From contig NC_039358.1 in NCBI RefSeq assembly GCF_003573695.1, positions 17,112,637 to 17,176,636 on the forward strand: a stretch of 64,000 nucleotides of DNA. The letters are read 5' to 3'. The position numbers and the translations under genes are program-made. This DNA comes from Papaver somniferum. Taxonomy: Eukaryota; Streptophyta; Magnoliopsida; Ranunculales; Papaveraceae. The notes beneath the pieces were generated by a model. That model worked only from the letters and a program-made list of their open reading frames with translations, made no database searches and was not told where the DNA came from. This document shows, in pieces, positions 10,676 through 23,089 of this stretch. Positions within the stretch are counted from its first letter, which is position 1. Every line of letters starts with the position of its first letter.

Positions 10676-12840
10676 ATCTTAGTGTTGAGACGTGTAAATT
10701 CCTCAACACTCACTACTGTGTTGCTAGGAATGCTTTCTCAACACATCCTTTCCTCTTAGTGTTGAGACGTGTAAATTCCTAAACACTCACTACTGTGTTG
10801 CTAGGCATGCTTCCTCAACACATCCTTTCCTATTAGTGTTGAGACGTGTAAATTCCTCAATACTCACTACTGTGTTGCTAGGCATGCTTCCTCAACACAT
10901 CCTTCCTCTTAGTGTTGAGACGTGTAAATTCCTCAACACTCACTACCGTGTTGCTAGGCATGCTGCCTCAACACACCTTTCCTCTTCGTGTTGAGACGTA
11001 AAAATTCCTCAACACTCACTATTGTGTTGTCAGGCAAGCTGCCTCAACACACTCTCCTTTTGGTGTTTAGACGTGCAAATTCCTCAACACCACTATTGTG
11101 TTGTCCGGCATACTGCCTCAACACATTTTTCCTCTTAGTGTTAAGACGTGTAAATTCCTCAACACTCACTACTGTGTTGCTAGGCATGCTTCCTCAACAC
11201 ATACTTTCTCTTAGTGTTGAGACGTGTAAATTCCTTAACACTCGCTACTGTGTTGCTAGGCATGCTTCCTCAATACATCCTTCCTCTTAGTGTTGAGACG
11301 TGTAAATTCCTCAACATTCACTATTGTGTTGCTAGGCATGCTTCCTCAACACATCCTTTCTCTTAGTGTTGAGACGTGTAAATTCCTCAACACTCACTAC
11401 TGTGTTGCTAGGCATGCTTCCTCAACACACCTTTCCTCTTAGTGTTGAGACGTGTAAATTCCTAAACACTCACTACTGTGTTGCTAGGAATGTTTCCTCA
11501 ACACATCCTTCCTCTTAGTGTTGAGACGTGTAAATTCCTCAAAACTCACTACTGTGTTGCTAGGCATGCTTCCTCAACACATCCTTTCTCTTAGTGTTGA
11601 GACGTGCAAATTCCTCAACACTCACTACTGTATTGCCAGGCATGCTGCCTCAACATACCCTCCTCTTGGTGTTGAGACGTGCAAATTCCTCAACACCACT
11701 ATTGTGTTGTCAGGCATACTGCCTCGACACATTTTCCTCTTAGTGCTGAGACGTGCAAATTCCTCAACACTTACCACTGTGTTGCCAGGCATGCTGCCTC
11801 AACACATCCTTTCTCTTAGTGTTGATATGTGAAGATTCCTCAACACTCACCACTGTGTTGCCAGGCATGCTGCCCCAACACATCCTTTCTCTTAGTGTTG
11901 AGACGTGCAAATTCCTCAACTCTCACTACTGTGTTTCCAGGCATGCTGCCTCAACACACCCTCCTCTTGGTGTTGAGACGTCCAAATTCCTCAACACTAC
12001 TATTGTGTTGCCAGGAATACTGCCTCAACACGTTTTCCTCTTAGTGTTGAGACGTGTAAATTTCTCAACACTCACCACTGTGTTGCCAGGCATGCTGCCT
12101 CAACACATCCTTTCTCTTAGTGTTGAGACGTGCAAATTCCTCAACACTCACTACTGTGTTGCCAGGCATACTACCTCAACACATATTTTCCCTTAGTGTT
12201 GAGACGTGGAAATTTCCTCAACACTCACCACTGTGTTGCCAGTCAAACTTCCTCAACACATATTTTCCCTTAGTGTTGAGACGTGGAAATTTCCTCAACA
12301 CTCACCACTGTGTGGCCAGGCAAACTGCCTCAACACATCCATGTTTCCAGGTGAACTGCCTCAACACATATTTTCCCTTAGTGTTGAGACGTGGAAATTT
12401 CCTCAACACTCACCACTATGTTGCCAGACAAACTGCCTCAACACATATTTTCTCTTAGTGTTGAGACGTAGAAATTTCCTCAACACTGACCACTGTGTTG
12501 ACAGGAAAACTGCCTCAACACATATTTTCCCTTAGTGTTGAGACGTGGAAATTTCCTCAACACTCACCACATCCATGTTGCCAGGAAAACCGCCTCAACA
12601 CATATTATTACTTAATGTTGAGACGTGGAAATTTTCTCAACACTCACCACTGTGTTGCCAGGCAAACTGCCACAACACATATTTTTCTTAGTGTTAAGAT
12701 TGCAAAATCCTCAACACTCACCACTGTGTTTTTAGGAATACTGCCTCGACACATCTTTCCTCTTAATGTTGAGACGTTCAAACTCCTCAACACTCACTAT
12801 TGTAGTCATAGTGCTGACGGCTTCACCACCTCAACACTCA
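10676..12840 (+). repeat. Tandem array of ~77 bp units inside the LTR element
   Basis: About 28 head-to-tail units begin AGTGTTGAGACGTG and carry TTCCTCAACACTCACTACTG then TGTTGC.AGGCATGCT..CTCAACACA. Early spacing is 77, 77 and 76 bp. Units diverge from left to right (GTGTAAATT, then GTGCAAATT, then GTGGAAATTT), so local expansions occurred. Within a unit AGTGTTGAG and CTCAACACT are inverted, giving each unit hairpin potential. Open frames of 100-147 codons across it are repeat artefacts. Confidence 0.9.
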
Positions 12841-13054
12841 TCTTTGTATTAAGGATCACTGCGCCAACATTCCATGGCATTAGCATCCTGTGGCAAAGCC
12901 AGAAGTATGCCAACACAAGGTCATAGAATACTCATGCCTCCTGCCAAATGTTAGTCTAATTTTCCTGGCAATCTCTTAATGTCTTCCCTTTCGATTTTTA
13001 TCCTCATCTGTCACCATCTCATGCTTACCCCGCACCAATGCCACTGTTACGTGC

Positions 13055-13069
13055 TAAGCAGGGACTTAA
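13055..13069 (+). promoter_or_regulatory. Polypurine tract region
   Basis: TAAGCAGGGACTTAA lies just before the 3' LTR. The same AAGCAGG(G)GACTTAA precedes the 3' LTR at 44921. It is the expected priming site for plus-strand DNA synthesis, though its core is short. Confidence 0.6.
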
Positions 13070-15592
13070 TGTTGATGGTGGTTTTTAGTTCAGGGTTAAA
13101 ATTGTAAAACCACACATTTAATGTGTCGTCACTCTGCAAAGAAACAGAGCCATGTAAAGTGATGAGTGTTGAACCTCTCCACTGGCGTATTTATTGAGAA
13201 ACTCAATAAGTTCACATGAAATTTATCCAGACTGATGCATGTAAGCAACAATCCGACATGGATTAGTAGGTGCAAAGTCCTACCCAAAATCAGAAAGCAG
13301 AGAATAAAGGAGCCGCGGAGAAGGAGCAACAATGAGAGGAAGTGTGGCCATGCCATAAGCCAGCCGACGCTACTTGGCCACGCCCCATGCTACCCAACCG
13401 GCACTCACTCCTTTGTCGACCAATCAGGTCGCTTTAAACCTGCCACACTCCCATGAGTTGTGGATGGGCCCATACTTGCCGTCCCTATTCCCCATCGACC
13501 AAACAGGTCGCATTAAACCTACCACGCGCACCAGAAATGTATCCACACTCGTGCTTGGCCGGACCCCTCTTTTTATTGACCAATCAGATTGCTCTAAACC
13601 TGCCACAATATTAAAAGAGGTGGAATTGCGTCAAGTGGTCACCATGCCAAATTGGCTTCCCAAAGATTGTACAAACAACTGGGAAGGTTTGGTAAACAAT
13701 TTTAGTATGAGCTACATGCCAAAAGTTCCATATGGATGTCTAGAATAACATACTAAAAATTCAAATCAATCGGAGTAACAAGCTAAAAGATACAACATAA
13801 AAGGAGAGCTAGATCATGGCTGAAAATTGACAGAATCCCTCCTGAATTCTTCCTGAGTTTCACTGTCGGGGTGTTTTCACCTCCTACACGAGCTCAAAAC
13901 CTAAATATTTTCTCGAAGTGAGATCGGAAATTCTTTTCTGATCAAAATGGAGGGGCGGACCGTCAAAATCCGAGTTCGTACGAGAATTCTACAACGATTT
14001 TAGTGAGGGTCCCACATCTGAATTTTTTGATTACGAAATTTCATGAGTTAACACAAATTTATGTGAATCATCTCAGCCATCCAACTTGGCTAGCCAACTT
14101 AAATGGTTTATATTTAATTTGATCCAATCATCTCGGCCATCCACGATCACATGCCGCATGCCTTATGCGCTAATTAGGGTTTCGGCATGCCAAACCCTAA
14201 TTTATGCAAAGTTTCTACGCCAACCGAGCCAAAACAATGTTCCACAGGGAATTGGGATTGATGTGACCACTGAAACTGATGTTGCCACACCACATTTGAA
14301 TCTAACACCAATGTGCCAAAATTTAGTGGCCATGGCTACGTCAGGCGCTACTTGCACCATCGTGCCGTTGGCATGCACAAACTATGCCAGCCATTCCACC
14401 GTGCCACTGGCATGCACGAACTATGCCAGCCATGCCGCAGTACCACTGGCATGCGCTAAAAGCGCCACTGTACCATTATCAGGCGCCAACATAAGGTAGC
14501 CATAATCAACGACTACCCTTCCTCAAGAGATGCAATCTCAGTCATCCAAGTTCTCCACCGAACTGACAGACTTGTGGGAAGTTTTAAGCGACAACCACTT
14601 AAATCTAGTATCCAAGGCTACGCCAGGCGCCACTTACACCACCATGCCACTGGCATGCACGAGCCATGCCAGTCATGCCGCAGTGCCACTGGCATACACC
14701 AAAAACGCCATTGTGCTATTACCAGACGCCAACAGAAGGTAGCCATAATCAACGGCTACCCTTCCTCGTGAGATGCAATCTAGGCCATCCAAGTTCGCCA
14801 CCGAACTGACAGACTTGTGGCAAGTTTTAGGCGACCAGCCAAGACGAGCCTAATAACATCACATGCTATTTTCCTACGGCAAGACTCTTGATTTTTGCTT
14901 GCCACACGTAGCAAAGTGCTACATGTTTTCCACGAAAACACTCGAGACATCAAACATGTCACAAACTGGGGGATACTCATCAGGGTATTGGTCTGGCGGT
15001 TTACAGCGTGCGGCGTGCAATACCCCCGTTACAGGAAAGTGTCATGAAGCGGGACGGTTAGTGATGGCAAGAAATAATGGTGTAAACGGATCCACTTCCT
15101 TCATCATGGAAGCATAATTTCTGACGGTTACACGTTACTCCACTCTTCCATCACACAATCGTTTCCACTTTCTACAAGACCAGGGTACATTTTATTATGA
15201 CTTGTATAAATAGGTTCACCTATTTCCACCAAAGAACGGTTTTTTGGTCGGCAACAACATAGTATCCAAAAATCACCAAGAACTGATAGCTTTTCACTTT
15301 GCAAGCCAATTCCACTTTCTGATACAAGTCATAAAACAAGCCACATCTTCAGAATTAACCATTCTGGTCTCAACACTCTCTTCGCTTCCCTCCCTAAGAC
15401 CAACCCTTCTCCTTCACTTTATGAATGAAGAAAACTTGGGACGACCATTTCTTGGTTTAGGCCAGGATTGTACAGATTGATCTCTCGAATCAAAAGTAAT
15501 CCCGTGAAGTGCATTGTTTAGGGTTTAGATTCGTTTCTCATCCACACACCCAAGTTTACCGAAACCAGCAGAAAAGTTTTCACCAACAAACA
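13070..15592 (+). repeat. 3' LTR
   Basis: Partner of 6438-8950, starting TGTTGATGGTGG and ending AACAAACA, with TATAAATA at 15205-15212. Several small differences from the 5' LTR show that the insertion is not very recent. Confidence 0.9.
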
Positions 15593-15597
15593 ACAGT
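15593..15597 (+). repeat. Target site duplication ACAGT (right)
   Basis: Perfect copy of 6433-6437. Confidence 0.85.
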
Positions 15598-15729
15598 ATC
15601 AAATTTTACATGTCTTTTTCACCCAGGAGTTGTCGTTATTGGGTTAATTGACCAATTTTGTGAAAAGAAAAAACCTAGTTTTCCCAAGTTGTTGGTACCA
15701 TCTCAGATGGTGAATGCACAATACATTTT

Positions 15730-16593
15730 AAGTATATCTGTTAGACTAGGCTTAGTTTTGCCATGACTTTAAACCCACTCAGCGTTGGTGCCAGTGATAA
15801 TGCTCTTAACTCCGATTTTTAATTAAAGAAAAAAACCCTTTCTCCTCTTTCTTATTGCCTTTTCTTCTTCAACAAAATCATAACCAACCCTTTTCTGCTC
15901 AGATATGGTCCATTAGACCGGATCTGAACGGGTTTTCTCAATATTCCTTTCTTTCTAGGTTAGTTAGTAGTTTTAACTTAGTTATTATCATGTTTTCTAC
16001 TTATACACACCATTATGGTGGTTTTATCTACTCTTTTGAGGTTTATCTTCGCTTTACTAGCGATTCTTGGTTACTGGGTTGGGTTTTAAGATCAATAGTG
16101 ATGCTCTCCAATGACGGAATCTTCATCTTTGTTGTCTTTGGCGACGAAATCTTCATATATGTTAGGCTGGGCTTAGTTCAACCATGACTTTAAACCACTC
16201 GGTGCTAGTGCCCGTGCTCTTAACTCCGATTAATTAAATAAAAAACAAGTGCAAGGCTAAAGGGTTAACAAATTCCATAAAAATGATAAAAAAACCTTTC
16301 TCCTTTTTCTCATTGCCTCTTCTTCTTCAACAAAACCATAACCAACAACCCTTCTCTGCTCAGATCTGGGACATTTTGGACCGGATCTGAGGGGATTTGT
16401 TCACTATTTGTTGCTTTCAAGGTTAGTTAGTAGTTTTATCTTAGATATTATCATGTCTTCTACTTATCTACATCATTGTCGTGGTTTTGTCTACTCTTTT
16501 GAGGTTTATCTTCGCTTTAATAGTGATTCTTAGTTATTGGGTTGGGTTTTCAGATCAATAGATTCAATACTGATGCTTTCCGGCATCGAAATC
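15730..16593 (+). repeat. Direct duplication of ~420-460 bp, second copy cut by Copia element
   Basis: Two head-to-tail copies start near 15737 and 16160 (TTAGGCT.GGCTTAGTT...CCATGACTTTAAACC). They share TGCTCTTAACTCCGATT, CTTCTTCAACAAAA, GCTCAGAT.TGG, GGTTAGTTAGTAGTTTTA and TCTTTTGAGGTTTATCTTCG. The second copy is cut at 16593 by the Copia element and resumes at 26134 (ATTCATCTTTGTTGTCTCCGG). No coding function is recognised; the ORFs of 85-110 codons here have no family features. Confidence 0.75.
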
Positions 16594-16817
16594 TGAGAAT
16601 TATTAAGCTTTCATGATAATCAAGAAACTAAGAATGAAACAAAGATGAAAGAAGGAAGAAGAAGAAGAAGATATTATTTTATAAAAGTAACGTACACAGA
16701 CAAACAGTATTCAGACACACTAAATATTGTCTGTTACAGAATTATGTCAAGGACCTTTGGATAAAAAGACTAATTGACTTTGTCAATACAATTAGACTTT
16801 GACTAATATTCCTATTA
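16594..16817 (-). repeat. Copia 3' LTR
   Basis: 224 bp copy matching 25915-26133 (shared TGAGAATTATTAAGCT, GTCAAGGACCTTT, GACTTTGTCAATACAATTAG). On the minus strand the LTR reads TAATAGG...TTCTCA, a non-canonical TA start. Confidence 0.85.
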
Positions 16818-17278
16818 GCCCCCCTCAAGCTGATAAATGGTACATGAATCAGTTTGAAAAGAACCAATAATCAGAAGAAAATTACTCAACTCACAAAGAG
16901 AATAAAAAAAAACTATAACAAAAGATCGTAAGAAACAAAAAAAGTAACATGTCTAGTAGGACATGAACCAGCATCAGAAACTGAAGAAGAAGATAGCTAA
17001 GAAGTATCAGATGAAAAATTCTCAGACACGACAAGCTGATATTTTTCTTTTGAAGTAGAAGCATCACTGGAAATCTGATCATAAAGTTGTGGAAGCAGTT
17101 GTTGAAACAGTTGTAGAAGAACCAAGTAATTGTTGTAAACGAGAAGTAAAAACATGAGCACTTAATCCTTTATTAACATATCTGATAATTGATTTTCTGA
17201 GGCTATATGTTGAAAATTCAGAAATCCACTAGTCAACAATTCTCTGACCACATGATGGTGTATTTTTATATGTTTTGC

Positions 17279-17283
17279 CTTGG
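17279..17283. repeat. Target site duplication CCTGG
   Basis: CCTGG before the solo LTR is repeated exactly at 19770-19774 after it. Confidence 0.85.
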
Positions 17284-19769
17284 TGTTTATAGGTGAAAAC
17301 TATTTCTGCCGGTTTTGGTAATTTGGGGTGTGTGGATGAGAAATGAATCTAAACCCTAAACAAATGGACTGCACGGAAGTGCTTGTGATTCGAGAAATAA
17401 ATCTGTACAACTATGGCCTAAACCAAGAAATGGTCGTTCCAGACTTGCTTCGGTCACAAAGTGAAGGAGATGGGGTTGATCTTAGGGAGGGAAGAGAATA
17501 AGGTGTTGAGATTGTGTAGGTGTTGGCTGTGTATGACTTGTATCAGAAAGCTGAACTGGCTTGCAGAATGAAATCTATCAGTTCTGGTGTTGGAATACGA
17601 TTGTATCAACACTTGGCTTCTGTCTCGTTGTCTTGTTCAGAAATAGGGAAGAGAACCTATTTATACAAGTCATTGTGCCTAACCCACGTTTCTCATGGGA
17701 ACTGGAGGAAGTGGAGTAATGGAGTAGTGGAGTCGTGGTAATTGTCACACGATCAGGTTAAGCCCACTTCTCCCATCTTCACTAACCGTCCATGACTTCC
17801 TGACACGTTCTTATGATGGCGCGTTGCGCGCTGCACGCTGTAAACCGCCAGACCAATACCCCAGTAAGTATCCCCCAGTTTGTTACATGATTAATGTCTC
17901 AAGTGTGTGGATCGTGGGACCCACAAAAGGTAGCATGTGATGCTAGATTAAATAACTAAGTTATTTAGGAAGTCGATATTTATGAATATCGTGTGTATTC
18001 TATGCATGTAATGCATCGAATATATCCAGCACGTATGAAGCATCGTTATTTTAAGGCTTAACGGAGTAAGTCACGATTAAGCGTCTTAAAATAGCATCAC
18101 GTCCGACCATCTTCGAGTGATCGTTTGGAGGATGTACAGGTAAGCCCTGACTTGGCCTATCACTATTTGTGGAAGAGTGGTGGACGGTGATCGTGGTGAT
18201 GCCTCACTGGTCGCCTAACTCTTGTCTTAGGTTGTCCGTCCAAGCTGGCGAAGTTGGAAGGAAGAGATGACTTGCGACCCACATCTGCGACCGTTGGATT
18301 AGGGTTTAGGAGGTTCTCAAACACCAACCTTTAGCTAGGTCGAATCCAAGCATGGGACGCGTTTTTGGCAAGACCGATTGGTCATGCGTGTAGACGGCAT
18401 GCCGATGTACACGTCCGTACCTCGTTGTCCCATGGATATGCGATCTAAGCCACTCAATTTTTCCGGTAAAGTTGAGTGGTCGAGATCAGTTTGCAATATA
18501 AAACCGCGAGACCATGCCTAGTTTGGGCGCACGAATCGAGACACCTAGCCATGGTTTGTCTTGGTCGGTCGGACATGGAAATATCCACATTGATCATGTT
18601 GATACTCTCCGGACCTGCTTAGTCTATTCCTGGACCCTTCATCCAAACTGGCGAAAACGGACGCTCGCGATCAGTTTGCGACATATGCATGTCACAAACC
18701 CTAATTAGGGTTTCCGGCTGGTTACGTGCATGCTAGTTTGGCCGACTGAAATTGCACTCTACACTCCTCATCTGGAGAGGTCGATCGTTTGGGACCCACA
18801 TTGGGCCAGTGGTGAACACGCCAATACCTTCCTGGCGGTTATAGGTCTGATCTAAGCCATCCAATCATGCTGGTGAAGTTGGATGGTCGTGATAAATTTA
18901 AGACCTTTAGTGGAATTTCCTGCGACCCTTTGAACCTCACGCCGGCCGAACTTCGGGCAAATGTACGTGATTATGTGGCTAGGTCAGGGGAGGATTGATT
19001 ACGCAGGCGTGAAGGGGGCCCGCCGGTGTGCAGGATAACGCTTGTCCAACCGTCCATGGGACGATCTACGTCGTCCAACTATGCCGGTGAAGTTGGACGG
19101 ACGTGATGAATTTGAAACTGTCGTAGGCGGCCTTTGTTCGTACGACTCCTCCAAGCCGCTCCATACTAGCCTGGACATCCAACTTCAGGCTGGTGTTCGG
19201 TGGTAGTTTGGGAGGCATGGTAGGTATTCGACCAACCAGGGCATAAGCGTCCCCACTGGTGGTCATTAAGGTGGTAGCCTGCTCCTGCTGAGGATCGTCT
19301 AGGAAGGTTAAATCATGCGGCCAACTTGCGTGGTCGTGATTATTTCTGACACTGAGATGGACAGTCCGGATGCTCGATCGGGCTAGTATAACACATCGAG
19401 AGATGTATGCTCAATCGGGCTAGTATAACACACCGAGAGTTGTAGCCTGTACGGGTATTTCGTGCATGACTCATTAGTGACACTTGGAGTTTCGTGTTAC
19501 TCTGCTGAGAGAAGCACTCAGTCGTCATGCCGCACCAATAATGAGAGTTCAGCAGGAACAACACAGGAAATACAAGGCTGGTCATGCATTAATTGATAAC
19601 GTTATAAATTCACAGAATACTGGGATTGTTTCCATATGCTCCATTCTAGGTGAATTAGTAAAGTGGAGAAGTATTCATCACTTATCAGTGGTTTTATCCT
19701 TTGCAGGATGTCAGCGCATAATTTTTGGCTTTTACAATTTTAGCCTTAAGTGAAAATCCACTATCAACA
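17284..19769 (-). repeat. Solo LTR of the 6438-type family, nested in Copia
   Basis: On the minus strand it begins TGTTGATAGTGG (ending at 19769) and ends near 17284 with GTTTTCACC...AAACA, matching both ends of the 6438/13070 LTRs. The middle is more diverged. It contains the TATAAATA promoter motif on the minus strand (about 17659) and the GAGAGATCAAT-like tail region. It is flanked by perfect CCTGG duplications at 17279-17283 and 19770-19774 and has no interior, so it is a solo LTR left by recombination between two LTRs. Removing it restores Copia coding sequence (AKHIKIHHHVVREL). Confidence 0.88.
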
Positions 19770-19924
19770 CCTGGAATGAGAAGCAAGATTATCAGACAAA
19801 TAGATTGCACTTGTATTATCACAATAAAGTATAATAGGTTACTTTAAGCTAATATGTAATTTAGACAATAAAGAAGAAATCTACTCTAATTCAGATGTAG
19901 CCACACACAAACATTTATACTTTA

Positions 19925-20365
19925 CTTATGTTGTAGATTTTAAACAGTTGGCTGCCTTTTGCTAGATCCAAATTAATGAATTACTAAGAAAAATTGCACA
20001 TCCACAAGTTGATTTAGTTGTTTTAGGACAATTTCCCCAATCTGAATCAGTATAAGTTGTTAACTCTTGAATATCACCTTTTCTTAATGTAATGCCATAC
20101 TGAATAGTACCTTTTAAGTATCTAAGTATCCTTTTGACCAACGACAAATGAACATATGTTGGATCATGCATGAAATGACTTACATAGTTGACTCCAAAAC
20201 AAATGTCAGTCTGGTTAAGCACAAATACTATAACATACCAACTATAGCCATGTAAGCCGACGCATCTTGTAATAAAGTACCATCATTAATAGAAACTCTA
20301 GGTCCTTTAGCTACTGGAGTACTACAAGGATTACATTCTGCCACTTTTGCCTTATTTAGCAGCTC
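19925..20365 (-). pseudogene. Copia RNase H region
   Basis: Minus-strand translation gives KYALELLNKAKVAECNP, a stop, then RPDICFGVNYVSHFM, HLSLVKRILRYLKGTIQYGI and YTDSDWGNCPKTTKSTCGCA. This is the standard end of Copia reverse transcriptase and its RNase H (RYLKGT and DSDWAG motifs; the usual DSDWAG reads DSDWGN here). A stop after the VGML segment and frame changes show decay. The downstream end continues past the solo LTR at about 17100-17280. Confidence 0.88.
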
Positions 20366-20384
20366 TAGTGCATACTTTTTAATA

Positions 20385-23085
20385 AAATAAAATATAAAAA
20401 TCCAAAAAAATAAATAAAAAAATAAACTCTAGAGCCTAGAAATTTGTGCAAATTCAGGATGACACTAACCAATCTAAGTGGATGGAAATATCTTGGTTGT
20501 AGGAGTTGAGGAACCCAATAACAGAGTCTATTCATATGAAGACAGAGCTCATGTGTTAAAATGGAATCATCACACGGTGTTCTATTTTTTTTTTATTTGA
20601 AAACTTATATATTTCTCAAAGTGATTTGATGGGGCCCACACATCGAATTGTTACCACTGCCGGGATGGAATAGAGTGATTGAGTTACTAAAAATAATAAT
20701 AAAGAGACCATACCAATCAGACCAAACGGAATTAAAAAAAAAATTAACACTTGGATAGCAATATGTGTGTGTTCTCCCTGTCTCTGTCGCCTAAACAAGC
20801 GTGGAACGCAGGAAACGTGAAAACTATCATGTAACCTGCTGACAAGAAGCATTCGCTTGGATCCAAAAGATCAAATCATGCAGTTATAAAAAAATGAAAA
20901 GTTTATTATTGTTCAATAAAATCGATCGATGGTTCCCTTTTATATGCCAGTTGAGTTGATCTAGAATTAAGATTGTCGACCGTTGGTTCCCTTATATACG
21001 CCAAGCTGTGCTGATATTAGTCCAGACCAGTATCTCAATCAATTAGGATTCATATGTTCATCTTGGCGGAGGCCTTCAGACAGATATCAGACACACCGTT
21101 CATCTTAGTCAACATTATTTTAAGCTATCTATCTCTATATCCATCTTCTTAATCTATTCATTTGTGTGATTCTGATTATTGTTGTCTATAGTGCGACTAT
21201 CTGAGTAGAACTCTGTCACTTATGTATATGAATATGATTCACATCAGGGTACTTTCTCTTGTGATCAATGAGAGTATGCCAACCAAGGAGATTCTTTGGT
21301 GTTGCTCCTTAATTTTGTACATGTAGCTATGGTCTGGAGTAAAGGTTTTGTGGGCACATCTCTTGTAAGCCCTCCCGAGACTATAACTCGTCCACCTAGG
21401 GGTTTAAAGGCTTGTTGCACACGCTAAGTGCAACCGCGATGCCTGCGACAATGAGTTAGGATATTATTTTGATTTGCTCGAGGACTAGCAAATAATAAGT
21501 TTGGGGGTATTTGATAGTCGCATTTGTGTGTCTAATTTATCTCAATTATATATATTGATAGTGCTCAATTTTGTACTTATTACGGTGTTTTATGTATGTG
21601 TAGGTATTTTTGGAGATATCGGGTCGAAAAATCGCTAAAGGCACTCAGAAAAGTGTTAAAGGCACCCCAACTTTGGATAAGGTCACCCTCAGGATTGCGT
21701 TGAAAGCACCCAAGGGTTTTCACTATTTACATCCCCAAATTGCTATTTGTACCCCAGAATTGCTAAAGGACACCCTGTTACTATTGGCACCCCAACATTC
21801 GATTAAGGGGCACTCGTCTTCTACATTTGTAAAATCAAATTTGGCGGGAAAAGTTTTTACAGAGCAATTTTTGAATCGATTTGTTTGGACATGTTAGGGA
21901 GACTCAATAGCTTAAACTAATTGGGATTTCTTGATTAATTATAATAAGCTTAGAATGAGCTTCAAAATCAGTTAACTTGGGCTACAATTGTCGGGTTTGA
22001 ATCACACAGGGAGCTCGTGTTTGCATGAGTTTATCACGGGAATTACATAGAGTTTGAGCGTGTTTAGAATACTTGTTTGACCATTTGGAACGTGTAGGGG
22101 TTAAATAAGGAGAGTATGGAGTGTGTTGCATGAAGAAAACAGCGTGAAAGAATTAAAACAGGAAATAATTCTTGTATCATGAAAAGAAAATAAAAAATTT
22201 ATTGCGAGACGATTGTGGAGTTATGAGGGAGATATTGTGATTCCTATGAGTATATAAAGGTTGTTGGGTATGACGAGAGGAGGACGGAGAGTATAGAGAA
22301 GAAAGATAGGCTCAGAATCGAGAAAAGAGAAGTTACAAAAATTCCTCATGTTGTTGCTCAACCAAGAACATGAAGAACAAACGCCTGCAAGAGACAGTCG
22401 CAGAAAGTGTCGTTAATCAACTACAAAACAGTTTCATGGCATACAGTTTGGCTGCATAAGGTCTTTCGCAACTGAACTATTGTAACAGCTTGGTGGCTAA
22501 ACATCTTTAGCGACTGGAAATCATTGTAAGCTATTTTAATTACTTTTTGAATATAATGAAAAATCAATATTTCTCCATTTTTCGATTCATGAGTAGCTAA
22601 GTTCTTTTATAGGGTTGGGAGGAAGCTGTTTTCTGATGTGTTTATTTAAATAATTATTTTTTTATCATATTTACTTCTCTTTTGTGCTAATAATTCCTTA
22701 AAAATTCTCTCTTCTTTGCATGCCTCATTTAAATTGTTTTGAATAGTTTTAAACTATTGATTTTTTATAGGCAAAAAAGAATTAGGCCTAAGATTAATGA
22801 CAGTGTCATAAAAATAGAGCTTGTAACGTTGTATCCTCTAAGGCATGCGATTGATTTCGAATCTGCCTTGAGTAATTTGGAGTATTGTGTAGAAATTGTA
22901 ATTAGTGAATTTGAAACATCAAAATAGTGGAATCCTAACCCTAGTTCTCCATCTCTTTTACCAACAAAAAATTAATTAGTTTATTTTTGTTTAGTATTTT
23001 TCTTTATTATTCTTAAAGCCAAATATTAGAAAATAGTCCGCCAATCGAATCTTTCTTAGGACTTGTAAAACGGCATCATTTGTTA
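20385..23085. mobile_element. Insertion inside Copia RT, including a Gypsy-like LTR
   Basis: Copia RT homology stops near 23090 (YGFARTVSDF on the minus strand) and resumes near 20365, so the 2.7 kb between is inserted. It contains AAGTTTGGGGGTATT at 21500-21514, the usual polypurine tract of Tat/Athila-like Gypsy elements. A likely LTR start TGATAGTCGCATTTG follows at 21512, and after it a non-coding stretch of about 1.4 kb with GGTATTTTTGGAGATATCGGG, typical of such LTRs. The far LTR end and any target duplication are unresolved. 20590-20870 and 20930-21480 hold no clear gene. Confidence 0.55.
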
Positions 23086-23089
23086 ACCA

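Larger units (their letters stand above)
6438..15592 (+). mobile_element. Non-autonomous LTR retrotransposon, 9.2 kb, Gypsy-derived
   Basis: The element has two 2.5 kb LTRs (6438-8950 and 13070-15592) starting TGTTGATGGTGG, a perfect 5 bp target duplication ACAGT, a primer-binding-like sequence at once after the 5' LTR (TGGCGACCACAGTGGGAG from 8953), and a purine-rich AAGCAGGGACTTAA just before the 3' LTR. The 4.1 kb interior has only a shortened gag (9037-9530) and two blocks of tandem repeats. No protease, RT, RNase H or integrase is seen. Primer site, polypurine tract, gag start and LTR ends are shared with the 15.3 kb element at 33225-48543, so both belong to one family that must be mobilised by an autonomous relative elsewhere. 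Confidence 0.9.

Noticed and set aside
10676..12840. Repeat-spacer look suggesting CRISPR
   Set aside because: Units are contiguous 77 bp tandem copies in a plant retrotransposon, without unique spacers or cas genes.
10988..12926. Several 100-147 codon open frames with repeated LNTHYCVARH-like segments
   Set aside because: Products of the 77 bp tandem array, without start context or family features.
20616..20852. 78-codon minus-strand open frame
   Set aside because: No recognisable domain; it lies in inserted non-coding sequence.
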